Shown here: in pieces, positions 1 through 7,501 of the stretch
Layout of the letters: every line of letters begins with the position of its first letter
Position numbering within the stretch: position 1 is the first letter of the stretch
NCBI GenBank assembly: GCA_026392215.1
Contig: JAPLCN010000192.1
Location: 1-35,629, forward strand
Direction of reading: 5' to 3'
Origin: Actinomycetota bacterium
GTDB lineage: Bacteria > Actinomycetota > Humimicrobiia > Humimicrobiales > Humimicrobiaceae
Length of the DNA: 35,629 nt
The notes under the pieces: generated by a model
Seen by the model: the letters and a program-made list of their open reading frames with translations, nothing else
The model's database searches: none
Told to the model about the DNA's origin: nothing
Made by a program: the position numbers and the translations under genes

Positions 1-88
1 ATCATATCAAGGAATTGTTTGATGAGGCAGGCAAAGAATTTAAAAGCGGCCAGTACAAATGCTTTGATCTGGCATTAGGAAATTAAGC

Positions 89-169
89 GGTGGTTTTACT
101 AAAAAAACAACAAAGACACCTGTTAACGAGTTGGAAGTTGCAAGAAACAGAATGAAAGAATTTAAATAA
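89..169 (+). pseudogene. C-terminal remnant of a HigB/Gp49-type RelE-family toxin
   Basis: The reading frame ending at the TAA at 167-169 gives GGFTKKTTKTPVNELEVARN followed by RMKEFK. This resembles the conserved tail of Gp49/DUF891 HigB toxins (GFxKKTxKTPxxElexA). Upstream in the same frame there are stop codons (20-22, 38-40), so the RNase part of the toxin is absent or frameshifted. A HigA-like antitoxin begins 26 bases downstream, the usual toxin-first order of higBA. The open frame at 3-86 (ending KCFDLALGN) may be the shifted remainder of the same gene, but I cannot recognise it. The family match is by eye only. Confidence 0.5.
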
Positions 170-195
170 TTTAAAAAAAAATGAGGAAAAAGTAA

Positions 196-379
196 ATGAA
201 AACCATAAGTTGGGAAGAAGGAGAAAAACGATTATTAAGTAATTTTGAAGTATTAAAAGAATGTCAGAAGTTGGAGCCTGAGTTCAGAATTCTAAGGGAG
301 TTAATATATCTAAGAAAAGGAAAAAGAATTTCACAGGAAGAACTTGCAAGACTAATAAAAATTAAACAATCAAATATTG
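196..379 (+). pseudogene. Truncated HigA-like XRE-family antitoxin
   Basis: The first ~60 residues (MKTISWEEGEKRLLSN..., then EPEFRILRELIYLRKGKRIS, then [17 protein letters not shown]) match the start of HigA-type antitoxins, which have an N-terminal extension followed by an XRE helix-turn-helix. A GAGGAAAAA ribosome site lies just before the ATG. The homology stops abruptly in the recognition helix (normally QSxISRxExG) at about base 379. The reading frame then runs only three more codons (CKH) to a stop. From base 380 a different frame encodes an unrelated molybdoenzyme tail, so the gene was cut by a deletion or recombination. A protein lacking the second half of the HTH would not be expected to bind DNA normally. 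Confidence 0.7.
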
Positions 380-535
380 CCAGGAGTTGCAAGCATTGAC
401 CAGGGGCAGTGGTATAACCCAGATAGCAATGGCATAGACTTTGACAGTTGTATAAATGTATTGACCCGGGACGAAAAGTCACCGGTTGGAGCATTTGCAT
501 CAAATACCTGTCTTGTGCAGATAGAAAAAATGTAA
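380..535 (+). pseudogene. C-terminal fragment of a DMSO-reductase-family molybdopterin oxidoreductase
   Basis: Read in the frame of base 380, this stretch encodes [20 protein letters not shown] and then [27 protein letters not shown] before a TAA. The pattern GQWxxPxxNGxDxxxxxNVLTxDxxSPxGAFASNTxLVxV is the C-terminal signature of molybdopterin-dinucleotide-binding domains in DmsA-like oxidoreductases. No start codon or catalytic domain precedes it; homology begins exactly where the HigA homology ends. It is therefore the 3' stub of a gene of about 2 kb or more, left by a deletion that joined it to higA. It may still be transcribed with higA but cannot make an enzyme. Confidence 0.75.
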
Positions 536-547
536 TAAAAATAATAT

Positions 548-581
548 TATTATTGTAATTTATACAATAATATTCTACAAT
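548..581 (+). promoter_or_regulatory. Promoter and dyad operator of the mazEF-type pair
   Basis: A TTGTAA hexamer (553-558) and TACAAT (576-581) are separated by 17 bases, a good sigma70 arrangement. A perfect 10-bp inverted repeat (TATTATTGTA / TACAATAATA, 5-base loop, 548-572) overlaps the -35 box. Such dyads over the promoter are typical of autoregulation by the antitoxin and its complex. The start would fall near 588, about 50 bases before the antitoxin TTG. The AT-rich background makes chance matches possible. Confidence 0.5.
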
Positions 582-640
582 AACAATCAATAGTAAAAAT
601 CATATCAATAAAAAATTTTTTTTAAACGAAGGACTTTGCA

Positions 641-913
641 TTGAAAGAAAAATTAAAAAATGCAACATTTTCGATACCAGTAGAATTGCTGGATGATTTA
701 AAAAACATTGTAAAAACTGGACGTGCAAGGTCAGTTAACTCTGCTGTAAGAGAAGCAATAGAGCTGTATTCTGCAGAAAAAGAAAAAGAAAATTTAAAGG
801 AAGAAATGAAGAGCGCTTCCAAAGACCCATTATTTTTAAAAGATCTGGGTAACTCTATGGATAGTTTTAGAACTTCAGATGGTGAAACAGCCAGAATAAT
901 ATCAGACTGGTAA
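641..913 (+). CDS. Ribbon-helix-helix antitoxin (MazE/CopG type)
   Basis: This 90-residue protein opens with NATFSIPVELLDDLKNIVKT, the beta-strand plus helix of the ribbon-helix-helix fold. The second helix follows (SVNSAVREAIELYSAEKE), then a charged, flexible tail ending in SDW that would bind the toxin. It should neutralise the downstream MazF-like RNase and repress the pair's promoter. It starts at TTG with GAAGGA about nine bases upstream. The stop is five bases before the mazF-like ATG, so the two are co-translated. The N-terminal fold is clear; the exact antitoxin subfamily is not. Confidence 0.8.
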   Translation: MKEKLKNATFSIPVELLDDLKNIVKTGRARSVNSAVREAIELYSAEKEKENLKEEMKSASKDPLFLKDLGNSMDSFRTSDGETARIISDW

Positions 914-918
914 AATAA

Positions 919-1299
919 ATGCTTGACTACCAATGGAAAATTTTTTGGGCTAACCTTGACCCGACAAAGGATTCTGAGCAATCAGGAATCAGGCCGGTTA
1001 TTATAATATCAGTAGAAGAAAGCAATTTATTTCTTCCAATAATTGCTGTTCTGCCTCTTACTTCTTTTAAGCCGGAGAGAAAAATCTATCCAACAGAAGT
1101 TTTTCTTCTTAAAAATGATACAGGCCTAAAAAAAGATTCAATAGCCATGGCTCATCAAATAAGAGTTATATCTAAAGAAAGGCTTTTAGAACAATGCGGT
1201 TCAATTGATTCCGATGATATTAAAGAAAATATTAAAAATGCTGTAAAGATATTTTTAGGAACAAAAGTGGGAACCCTCGGTTTTTCAAATCCGAGATGA
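919..1299 (+). CDS. MazF/PemK-family endoribonuclease toxin
   Basis: At 126 residues this has the usual MazF length. The N-terminus WANLDPTKDSEQSGIRPVII matches the hallmark motif (WxxLDPxxGSEQxGxRPVlIiS), whose Arg-Pro segment helps form the active site. The central IAVLPLTS strand and IAMAHQIRVISKERL (the conserved serine or alanine plus QIRxiskxRL) are also present. MazF enzymes cleave mRNA at short sequences and arrest growth when the antitoxin is degraded. The gene is unbroken and sits directly behind its antitoxin, in contrast to the wrecked higBA upstream. The last few residues (GTLGFSNPR) extend beyond the usual fold. The cleavage specificity cannot be read from sequence. Confidence 0.88.
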   Translation: MLDYQWKIFWANLDPTKDSEQSGIRPVIIISVEESNLFLPIIAVLPLTSFKPERKIYPTEVFLLKNDTGLKKDSIAMAHQIRVISKERLLEQCGSIDSDDIKENIKNAVKIFLGTKVGTLGFSNPR

Positions 1300-1383
1300 G
1301 AGCATTAAAACAGAGGACTATCTGCATAGTAAAAAATTAAGATATATTTTGAAAAGTAATGGATTTTTTAATATACTATATGT

Positions 1384-1814
1384 ATGTATGATTTAATACA
1401 TGATAGAACTACGGTTTATAATATCAGATACCATATTGTTTGGTCAGTTAAGTATCGAAAAGATGTGTTGATTGGTAAAGTTGAAAAAAGCTTAAAACAA
1501 ATATTAATAGATATAGCTAATGATGTCATCCGTCACCAGCATTGAACCATACGTCAGTAGCATTGAACCAGTCACCCAGAATAATGTCTGATCCTGTGCA
1601 TTTGTTTGTATCAGCAAAACCAAAGTATTCACCAAGTTATATATACAAGATGCTTAAGGGAATAAGCGGCAGAAGGCTTTTTATGAAATACCCGGGTTTA
1701 AAGAAGTAATTATGGAAAGGTCATTTATGGAACCCTTCAACGTATGTTGAAACAGTAGGTCATATATCAGAAGATACCATAGAAAAATATATACAGGATC
1801 AAAAAAAGAAATGA
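1384..1814 (+). pseudogene. IS200/IS605 TnpA (Y1 HUH transposase), disrupted
   Basis: The N-terminal part (YDLIHDRTTVYNIRYHIVWS then VKYRKDVL) reads in one frame to about base 1524. The C-terminal part (DPVHLFVSAKPKYSPSYIYK, LWKGHLWNPSTYVETVGHIS) resumes at 1584 in another frame. Between them lies a ~50-bp insertion with a 21-bp tandem repeat. The HUH metal-binding motif, normally DHVHLF, reads DPVHLF, so the first histidine is lost. A TAA at 1707-1709 interrupts the C-terminal part between KK and LWKGHLW. The nucleophilic tyrosine region (TYVETVGH) remains. The three lesions together make this clearly non-functional. Confidence 0.9.
1531..1577. repeat. Two-unit 21-bp tandem repeat scar inside tnpA, IS21-terminus-like
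   Basis: The units CGTCACCAGCATTGAACCAT (1531-1550) and CGTCAGTAGCATTGAACCA (1552-1570) are nearly identical at a 21-base period, followed by GTCACCC. On the other strand they read as TGGTTCAATGCTRNTGACG repeats. This resembles, from memory, the repeated motifs in the ends of IS21-family elements. It splits the tnpA homology, so it is probably the footprint left after such an element inserted and was lost. Confidence 0.4.
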
Positions 1815-3000
1815 AAAACAAGAAAGATGATAATTATATAGAAATTGGATATAAGTTTAAAATATATCCAACAGAAGAACAAAAAGCTTTTTTTGAAAAG
1901 CATTTTGGATGTGTACGGTTTATATATAATTATTTGCTTAATTTAAGAACGGAAGTCTATAAAAAAGATAAAACTAATATATCAGGATATGAAGCAAAAG
2001 CCTTCAAGAAGCTGCAATTGATCTTGAGAAAGCTTACAGGAGGTTTTTTAAGAAACTGGCAGTCTATCCAAACTTTAAAAAGAAAAGAAATGAACAAAAA
2101 TTTAAAATACCTCAAAATTTTTACTTAAGAGAAACAAAAAAGGGTAAATTCTACTTAACAATTTCAAAGCTTAAATCAGATATAAAAGTTAATTTGCATA
2201 GAAAAATAGAAGGTGCGATTAATCAGATAACTATATCAAGAACCCCTTCCGGGAAATATTTTGTAAGTTTTAACTCTACAGTAGCTAAAAATAAAGTTTT
2301 TAAACAAAAAGATAATAAAACAGATAAAACAGGCATAGATCTTGGTATTGAGTCATTTATAACTACAGATAAGGGAGAAAAAATCAAACCCCCTATCTTT
2401 TTAAGATTACTGGAGAGGCGACTTAAAACCTCGCAGAGATCATTATCAAGAAAAAAGAAGTTTTCAGCTAATTTTCATAAGCAAAGAAAAAAAATAGCTG
2501 TTATCCATGAAAAAATCGCTTATCAAAGGTTAAATTTTCTTCATCAATTAAGTTTTAAGATAACTGATGAAAACCAAACCATTTATCTTGAGGACTTAAA
2601 TGTTAAAGGAATGATAAAAAACCGTCATTTATCAAAATCTATCGCAGATGCAAGCTGGGGAGAATTTACAAGACAACTAAAATATAAATCTAAATGGCGG
2701 GATAAAGAATTAATTCAAATCGGTAGATTTGAAGCTTCAAGCAAAACATGCAGTGTTTGCGAATGGAAAAATAAATACTTAAAGTTTCATCAAAGAAAAT
2801 GGCTCTGTCCTGAATGTAAAACTATTCATGACAGAGATATAAATGCAGCTAAAAATATTTTAAAACTAGGGCAGGACATGTCCAAAGTTAAGCCTGTGGA
2901 GAAATCAACCTCTGTTTTTTCTTTCAAAAAGAGACAAGTTGGCTCTGTGAAGCAGGAACCGGTTCCTAATATTGGGATGCACGGTAATTTATTGCCGTGA
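1811..3000 (+). pseudogene. IS605 TnpB (RuvC-like RNA-guided nuclease), frameshifted
   Basis: The N-terminal piece (IGYKFKIYPTEEQKAFFEKH then FGCVRFIYNY) ends in a shifted frame after about 2000. From about 2000 another frame continues as AIDLEKAYRRFFKKLAVYPN into the 2194-3000 ORF. About 25 family residues (the WLKEVNSQSLQ region) are missing at the junction, so this is a deletion rather than a one-base error. The C-terminal part retains the RuvC residues: Asp in TGIDLGIE, Glu in YLEDLNVKGM and Asp in HDRDINAAKNI. It also keeps a CSVC...CPEC zinc ribbon. Intact TnpB is a guide-RNA-dependent DNA endonuclease. Here the REC/wedge half is damaged, so activity is unlikely. Confidence 0.88.
2955..2999 (+). 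repeat. Right-end hairpins of the IS605 element / 3' end of a likely omega-RNA
   Basis: A perfect palindrome GGAACCGGTTCC (2955-2966) is followed by a hairpin CACGGTAA-TTTA-TTGCCGTG (2980-2999, one G-T pair) that includes the tnpB stop. IS200/IS605 elements carry such sub-terminal hairpins for TnpA recognition, and the omega-RNA of TnpB is transcribed from this same 3' region. The exact cleavage site and guide cannot be fixed without intact copies. Confidence 0.5.
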
Positions 3001-3167
3001 GGATGTCACATTATGATTTAAGAACCTTAAATATAAAATATTAGAATTTATTAAAATAAGTTTTCTACTTAGGTAATATTAAATGTTATTATTATAATTG
3101 ATTAATTTTTGAATATATTTACAGTAAAACAACTTTAATTTTACACCAGGAAATGAGGAGAATGATA

Positions 3168-3584
3168 ATGTTTGGTAAACGTAAAGCTGAAAAACCAAAA
3201 AGTCCGCTGGGGATACTATTATATGAATATGACTTAATCATAAGTTCGGAGCTTAGAGATATTTTTAAATCTATCAAGCAAGGCAGGAATTTAAATCCTG
3301 CCAGAACAGGGAGGGTTATTGATAGTATTTTTTACAGATTTGATTCCTTTATTGAAAATATCTCAAAAGACAATCTAAAGGTAGATTACAGATCGGATAA
3401 GGCAAGAGATTTAATCATAGAAATGATAAAAAAAATCAAAGATTCGTTCGAAAAAATAAGAAATGAAAATTTTGATTTGCAAAACCAGAGCTTAAACGAT
3501 ATTTATAGTGAATTTGAAGCTGCCTTTACTCTCAGGGAAGCAATCAGAAAAAAATTAAAAGATATTGAAAGCGATTATACTTAA
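3168..3584 (+). CDS. Uncharacterised charged alpha-helical protein upstream of xer
   Basis: I do not recognise this 138-residue protein. It is rich in Lys, Glu, Ile and Phe, has no membrane segment or cysteine cluster, and looks wholly helical, with a possible coiled coil in the last 60 residues. The ORF track starts at 3153, but GAGGAG at 3155-3160 is correctly spaced for the ATG at 3168 (MFGKRKAEK), so I prefer that start. It ends 24 bases before the recombinase gene, suggesting co-transcription. It sits at the border between the decayed accessory region and the conserved block. The open frame, ribosome site and composition support it being real. Confidence 0.65.
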   Translation: MFGKRKAEKPKSPLGILLYEYDLIISSELRDIFKSIKQGRNLNPARTGRVIDSIFYRFDSFIENISKDNLKVDYRSDKARDLIIEMIKKIKDSFEKIRNENFDLQNQSLNDIYSEFEAAFTLREAIRKKLKDIESDYT

Positions 3585-3608
3585 TAATTATTTAAATCGG
3601 CAAATAAA

Positions 3609-4520
3609 ATGAATATAGAAGAAAGCCTTAATCTTTACTTAAGATATTTAAAATATGAAAAAAACCTGACTCCAAATACAATCCTTTCATATAATAATGA
3701 CCTTCTTCTAATGAAGGATTATCTCATAAAAAACAAAATATATGATGTAAAAGAAATGACGCTTTCAATTTTCAGGAATTTTTTGAAGTTTCTTGATAAA
3801 TATCAATATAGCAACAGAACAATAATAAGGAAATTTTCTTCTTACATTAATTATTTTAAATTTCTGGAACAAAATTCTTTAATTGATGTGCAGCTTAGCC
3901 AGAAAATATCACTTCCCAAAATTGAAAAAAGATTTTATAATTTCCTGTCTGAATCTGAAATTAATAATCTGCTTGAAACAATTGATGAACAGGATAATTT
4001 TGGAATAAGGGGCAGGGCTATTTTTGAATTATTTTATTCAACCGGAGCCAGAATAAGTGAGCTGGTAAATATTACATTAGATAAGATAGATATAAAAAAT
4101 AAAGAAATAGAAGTTTTTGGCAAAGGAAGAAAATCAAGAATAGTATATTTAAATGATATTTCTTTGGAAAAATTAAGCCAATATTTAAATATAAGGAGCC
4201 AGTTTCTATTTGATAAAAAAAACAATAACTACAAAAAAAACAATTATTTATTTCTTAACAAGAACGGAGGCAGCCTTTCGTCAAGGTTTATAAGAATATT
4301 ATTGGATAAATATTTAAAAAAGGCAGAAATAAATAAGAAGATTTCCCCTCATAGCATCAGGCATAGTTTTGCAAGCCATATGCTTCAGGAAGGCGCTGGC
4401 ATAAGAGAAGTTCAAGAGCTTCTGGGCCATGAGAATATAAGCACAACGCAAATTTATACTCATTTAAATTTAAAAAAATTAAAAAAAGATTATGAAAAAT
4501 TTCATCCGCGGGCAAATTAA
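3609..4520 (+). CDS. xerC: Tyrosine recombinase, XerC/XerD type
   Basis: The protein (303 residues) has the normal Xer length. It has an N-terminal SAM-like DNA-binding domain (LRYLKYEKNLTPNTILSYNN) and a catalytic domain. The full active set is visible: Arg in STGARISELV, Lys in GKGRKSR, His and Arg in SPHSIRHSFASHML, His in LLGHENISTTQ and the nucleophilic Tyr in IYTH. Xer recombinases resolve chromosome dimers at dif, together with FtsK, which is encoded later in the window. A position just upstream of rpsB is typical of xerC in Actinomycetota, hence the symbol, but XerC, XerD and single-Xer (XerA) proteins cannot be separated reliably by eye. Confidence 0.88.
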   Translation: MNIEESLNLYLRYLKYEKNLTPNTILSYNNDLLLMKDYLIKNKIYDVKEMTLSIFRNFLKFLDKYQYSNRTIIRKFSSYINYFKFLEQNSLIDVQLSQKISLPKIEKRFYNFLSESEINNLLETIDEQDNFGIRGRAIFELFYSTGARISELVNITLDKIDIKNKEIEVFGKGRKSRIVYLNDISLEKLSQYLNIRSQFLFDKKNNNYKKNNYLFLNKNGGSLSSRFIRILLDKYLKKAEINKKISPHSIRHSFASHMLQEGAGIREVQELLGHENISTTQIYTHLNLKKLKKDYEKFHPRAN

Positions 4521-4562
4521 TTAAAAATCTCCGTGTATGTGCAGCTGTTATTCTATATTTAT

Positions 4563-4591
4563 TTGCCCAAAATATTTTATTATGCTAAAAT
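4563..4591 (+). promoter_or_regulatory. Extended -10 promoter for rpsB-tsf
   Basis: TTGCCC (4563-4568) and TAAAAT (4586-4591) are 17 bases apart, and the -10 is preceded by TG at 4583-4584, giving an extended -10 (ATGCTAAAAT). The next bases CATCCAGA are the same as at the nusA promoter. The transcript would begin near 4598, leaving an ~80-base leader that contains a possible long stem (ATGGT/ACCAT) around the ribosome site. Confidence 0.5.
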
Positions 4592-4679
4592 CATCCAGAA
4601 AAAATACACACACCGTATTATGGGTAATGGTAATTATTTTTGAAGCGGTGGAGGAAAAACCATTTAATTAGGAGGAAAA

Positions 4680-5480
4680 TTGGACGAAATAACTATCAAG
4701 CAGCTGCTGGAAGCGGGTGTTCATTTTGGTCATCAGACCCGCAAATGGAATCCCAAAATGAAGAGATATATATTTGCTGCAAAAAACGGCATATATATTA
4801 TCGATCTTCAGCAAACTCTTCAACTTTTAAACGAAGCTTATGAGTTTGCAAAAAATATTGTAATCGACGGAGGCATTATTCTTTTTGTAGGCACCAAAAA
4901 GCAAACGCAGGATATCATTGAAAATAATGCCAAAGACTGCATGATGCCTTATGTGAAAAACAGATGGCTTGGCGGCACTCTGACTAATTTTGAAACAATA
5001 TCAAAAAGAGTCAAAAGAGCGGATGAGATTGAAGATATGGAAAAAAACGGGGTATTTGAAAAATTGCCAAAAAAAGAAGTTCTTGGTATACAAAATGAAT
5101 ATCAGAAATTAAATTACAATATGGGTGGCATAAGGCACATGAGAAAGCTTCCGGACGCATTATTTGTAATTGACCCCCATAAGGAAGAGATTGCAGTTAA
5201 AGAAGCTGTAAAACTTGGAATTCCAATAATAGCAATAACTGATACTAATTGTGACCCTGATAACATTGATTATGTTATTCCAGGCAATGATGATGCTATC
5301 AGAGCATGCAATTTATTATGCGGCGTTATAGCCAGAGCAGTTAAGGATGGCAATTCAAGCATTGTAAGCGCTAAAGATAATATCGAAAAAGAAAAGCATG
5401 ACCAGGAAGAAATCAAAAAATCAATAGAAAATGAAGATAAATTAGATAACGCGCCTGAAGATGATGAAGTTTGGGCATAA
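4680..5480 (+). CDS. rpsB: 30S ribosomal protein S2
   Basis: This is ribosomal protein S2 (266 residues), which binds the body-head junction of the 30S subunit. The N-terminus [20 protein letters not shown], followed by NPKMKRYIF and [11 protein letters not shown], is the family signature. [13 protein letters not shown] and the [18 protein letters not shown] region also match. The start is TTG four bases after AGGAGG; the short spacing is unusual, but the family alignment supports this codon. The C-terminus carries an acidic tail ([10 protein letters not shown]) beyond the globular domain. tsf follows after 26 bases, the usual rpsB-tsf operon. Identification is certain. Confidence 0.98.
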   Translation: MDEITIKQLLEAGVHFGHQTRKWNPKMKRYIFAAKNGIYIIDLQQTLQLLNEAYEFAKNIVIDGGIILFVGTKKQTQDIIENNAKDCMMPYVKNRWLGGTLTNFETISKRVKRADEIEDMEKNGVFEKLPKKEVLGIQNEYQKLNYNMGGIRHMRKLPDALFVIDPHKEEIAVKEAVKLGIPIIAITDTNCDPDNIDYVIPGNDDAIRACNLLCGVIARAVKDGNSSIVSAKDNIEKEKHDQEEIKKSIENEDKLDNAPEDDEVWA

Positions 5481-5506
5481 TTTTTAAATAATAGGAGAGT
5501 GAAATA

Positions 5507-6112
5507 ATGGCAGAAATAAAAGCAGATCAGGTTAAAAAACTTAGGGAAAAATCCGGTGTAGGAATGATGGAGTGCAAAAAGGCTCTTACAGAAGCTTGCG
5601 GAGATATGGATAAAGCTGAATTAATTTTAAGGGAGAGAGGACTTGCAGCTGCTTCAAAAAAATCAAACAGGATAGCTAATCAGGGGCTTATTGAAAGCTA
5701 TATTCATCCGGGCTCAAAAATAGGTGTTTTACTTGAAGTTAACAGCGAAACAGATTTTGTTGCAAGAAATGAGCAATTCAAAGAGCTTGTTCATAATATA
5801 GCTCTTCATATAGCTGCTGCTGCACCATCATATATTTCAAGCGAGGATGTTCCAGCGCAAATTATAGAAACTGAAAAAGATATATATAAAAAACAGGCTT
5901 TAAATGAAGGAAGGCCGGAAGCAGTTCTTGAAAAGATAGCTGAAGGCAGACTGAAAAAATTCTATGAAGAAAACTGCCTTCTTGAGCAGTTGTATGTTAA
6001 AGATAATGATATGACAATTAATGACCTTGTAAAGCAGTCAATTGCTAAAATTGGTGAAAATATTGTAATCAGAAGATTTTGCAGATTTGTTCTTGGAGAA
6101 GAAATAAAATAA
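5507..6112 (+). CDS. tsf: Translation elongation factor Ts
   Basis: EF-Ts is the nucleotide exchange factor that recycles EF-Tu. The protein has an N-terminal UBA-like domain (VKKLREKSGVGMMECKKALT, EACGDMDKAELILRERGLAAA) containing the Tu-contacting motif, then the TDFVARNEQFKEL dimerisation-core motif. At 201 residues it is the short form, with a single core subdomain, as in Thermus, rather than the ~280-residue E. coli form. It starts at ATG after AGGAGAG. It is co-transcribed with rpsB. Confidence 0.97.
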   Translation: MAEIKADQVKKLREKSGVGMMECKKALTEACGDMDKAELILRERGLAAASKKSNRIANQGLIESYIHPGSKIGVLLEVNSETDFVARNEQFKELVHNIALHIAAAAPSYISSEDVPAQIIETEKDIYKKQALNEGRPEAVLEKIAEGRLKKFYEENCLLEQLYVKDNDMTINDLVKQSIAKIGENIVIRRFCRFVLGEEIK

Positions 6113-6191
6113 AATCTAATAATAAGTAAAAAAATATTTAGGTGTGTATTAAATAATTTAAATTTTATTAAAATTTTATAAGATTTTATAA

Positions 6192-6926
<735 letters not shown>

Positions 6927-6927
6927 A

Positions 6928-7485
6928 ATTAAAGACGTACTACTTGCAGGTAATGAAAGAAAGATGGCAGCAACTATTGATAAAATAGTTCATGAATTTA
7001 ATACTATCAGAACTGGCAGGGCATCAGTAAGTTTGCTTGATAGAATTTTAATTGATTACTATGGGACAAAAACTCCGGTAAAACACATCTCAAACATAAG
7101 TCTTCCGGAACCAAAAACAATAGTTATTTCACCTTATGAGCCAAAATTATTAAAAGATATTGAAAAACAAATTCTTGCTTCCGATCTTGGACTGAATCCT
7201 TCAAATGATGGCAAAGTTATCAGGTTATCCATCCCTGCTCTTAATGAAGAGCGCAGAAAAGAATTGGTAAAAGTTATTAAAAAAATTGCCGAAGATGGCA
7301 GAGTTGCGATCAGAAATATCAGACGGGAAGGTATTGAAGATTTCAAAAAACTTGAGAAAAAAGATGAAATTACAGAGGATGATCTTAAAAGTATTGAAGA
7401 GGAAATTCAGGATCTTACTGATGAATATATAGAAAAGATAAATAATATTTTAGCTCAAAAAGAAAGTGAAATTATGGAAGTGTAG
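6928..7485 (+). CDS. frr: Ribosome recycling factor, apparent AUU start
   Basis: RRF splits the post-termination ribosome with EF-G. The ORF track begins at an internal ATG (6964, 173 residues), which would remove most of the first helix. Codons upstream (KDVLLAGNERK) align with the family N-terminus. The only possible start between the in-frame TGA at 6919-6921 and 6964 is ATT at 6928. That gives exactly 185 residues, the E. coli RRF length, with Met13 and the IRTGRAS motif at the same positions. An extended ribosome site (AGGGGGGTGA, close to AAGGAGGTGA) ends six bases before it. Other motifs: ASDLGLNPSNDGKVIRLSIP and LNEERRKELVK. It begins one base after the pyrH stop, so coupling is likely. 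Confidence 0.93.
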   Translation: MKDVLLAGNERKMAATIDKIVHEFNTIRTGRASVSLLDRILIDYYGTKTPVKHISNISLPEPKTIVISPYEPKLLKDIEKQILASDLGLNPSNDGKVIRLSIPALNEERRKELVKVIKKIAEDGRVAIRNIRREGIEDFKKLEKKDEITEDDLKSIEEEIQDLTDEYIEKINNILAQKESEIMEV

Positions 7486-7501
7486 GTGCATATAAGCTAC
7501 A

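Larger units (their letters stand above)
1384..3000 (+). mobile_element. Degenerate IS200/IS605-family insertion sequence
   Basis: A Y1 transposase gene (tnpA) is followed, with an ATGA overlap at 1811-1814, by tnpB, the standard IS605-type order. Both genes are broken: tnpA by an inserted scar, a catalytic substitution and an in-frame stop, and tnpB by an internal deletion with a frameshift. Right-end hairpins persist at the tnpB 3' end. The left end is not clearly recognisable; a 6-bp stem (ATGTAT/ATACAT, 1384-1401) overlaps the tnpA start. The element lies between the MazEF pair and the conserved core block and cannot transpose by itself. Confidence 0.85.

Noticed and set aside
3-86. Open frame ending in KCFDLALGN
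   Set aside because: Only 27 codons, truncated by the window start and unrecognised; it could be chance or a shifted part of the HigB remnant, so it is not listed as a gene.
264-590. Minus-strand ORF of 108 residues
   Set aside because: It lies antisense to the HigA and molybdoenzyme remnants, has Cys/Leu/Ile-rich shadow composition and no recognisable motif.
1531-1577. CRISPR-like repeat
   Set aside because: There are only two 21-bp units without spacers and no cas genes; it is a tandem repeat scar.
2194-3000. Stand-alone domesticated RuvC nuclease
   Set aside because: The adjacent out-of-frame TnpB N-terminus and IS ends show it is a decaying transposon gene; there is no good start or ribosome site at 2194.
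4640-4843. Plus-strand ORF of 67 residues over the rpsB start
   Set aside because: It is an alternative frame of rpsB; the S2 frame is fully conserved.
6964-7485. frr starting at ATG 6964
   Set aside because: This would remove 12 conserved residues of helix 1 and has no proper ribosome site; the AUU start at 6928 fits family length and alignment.
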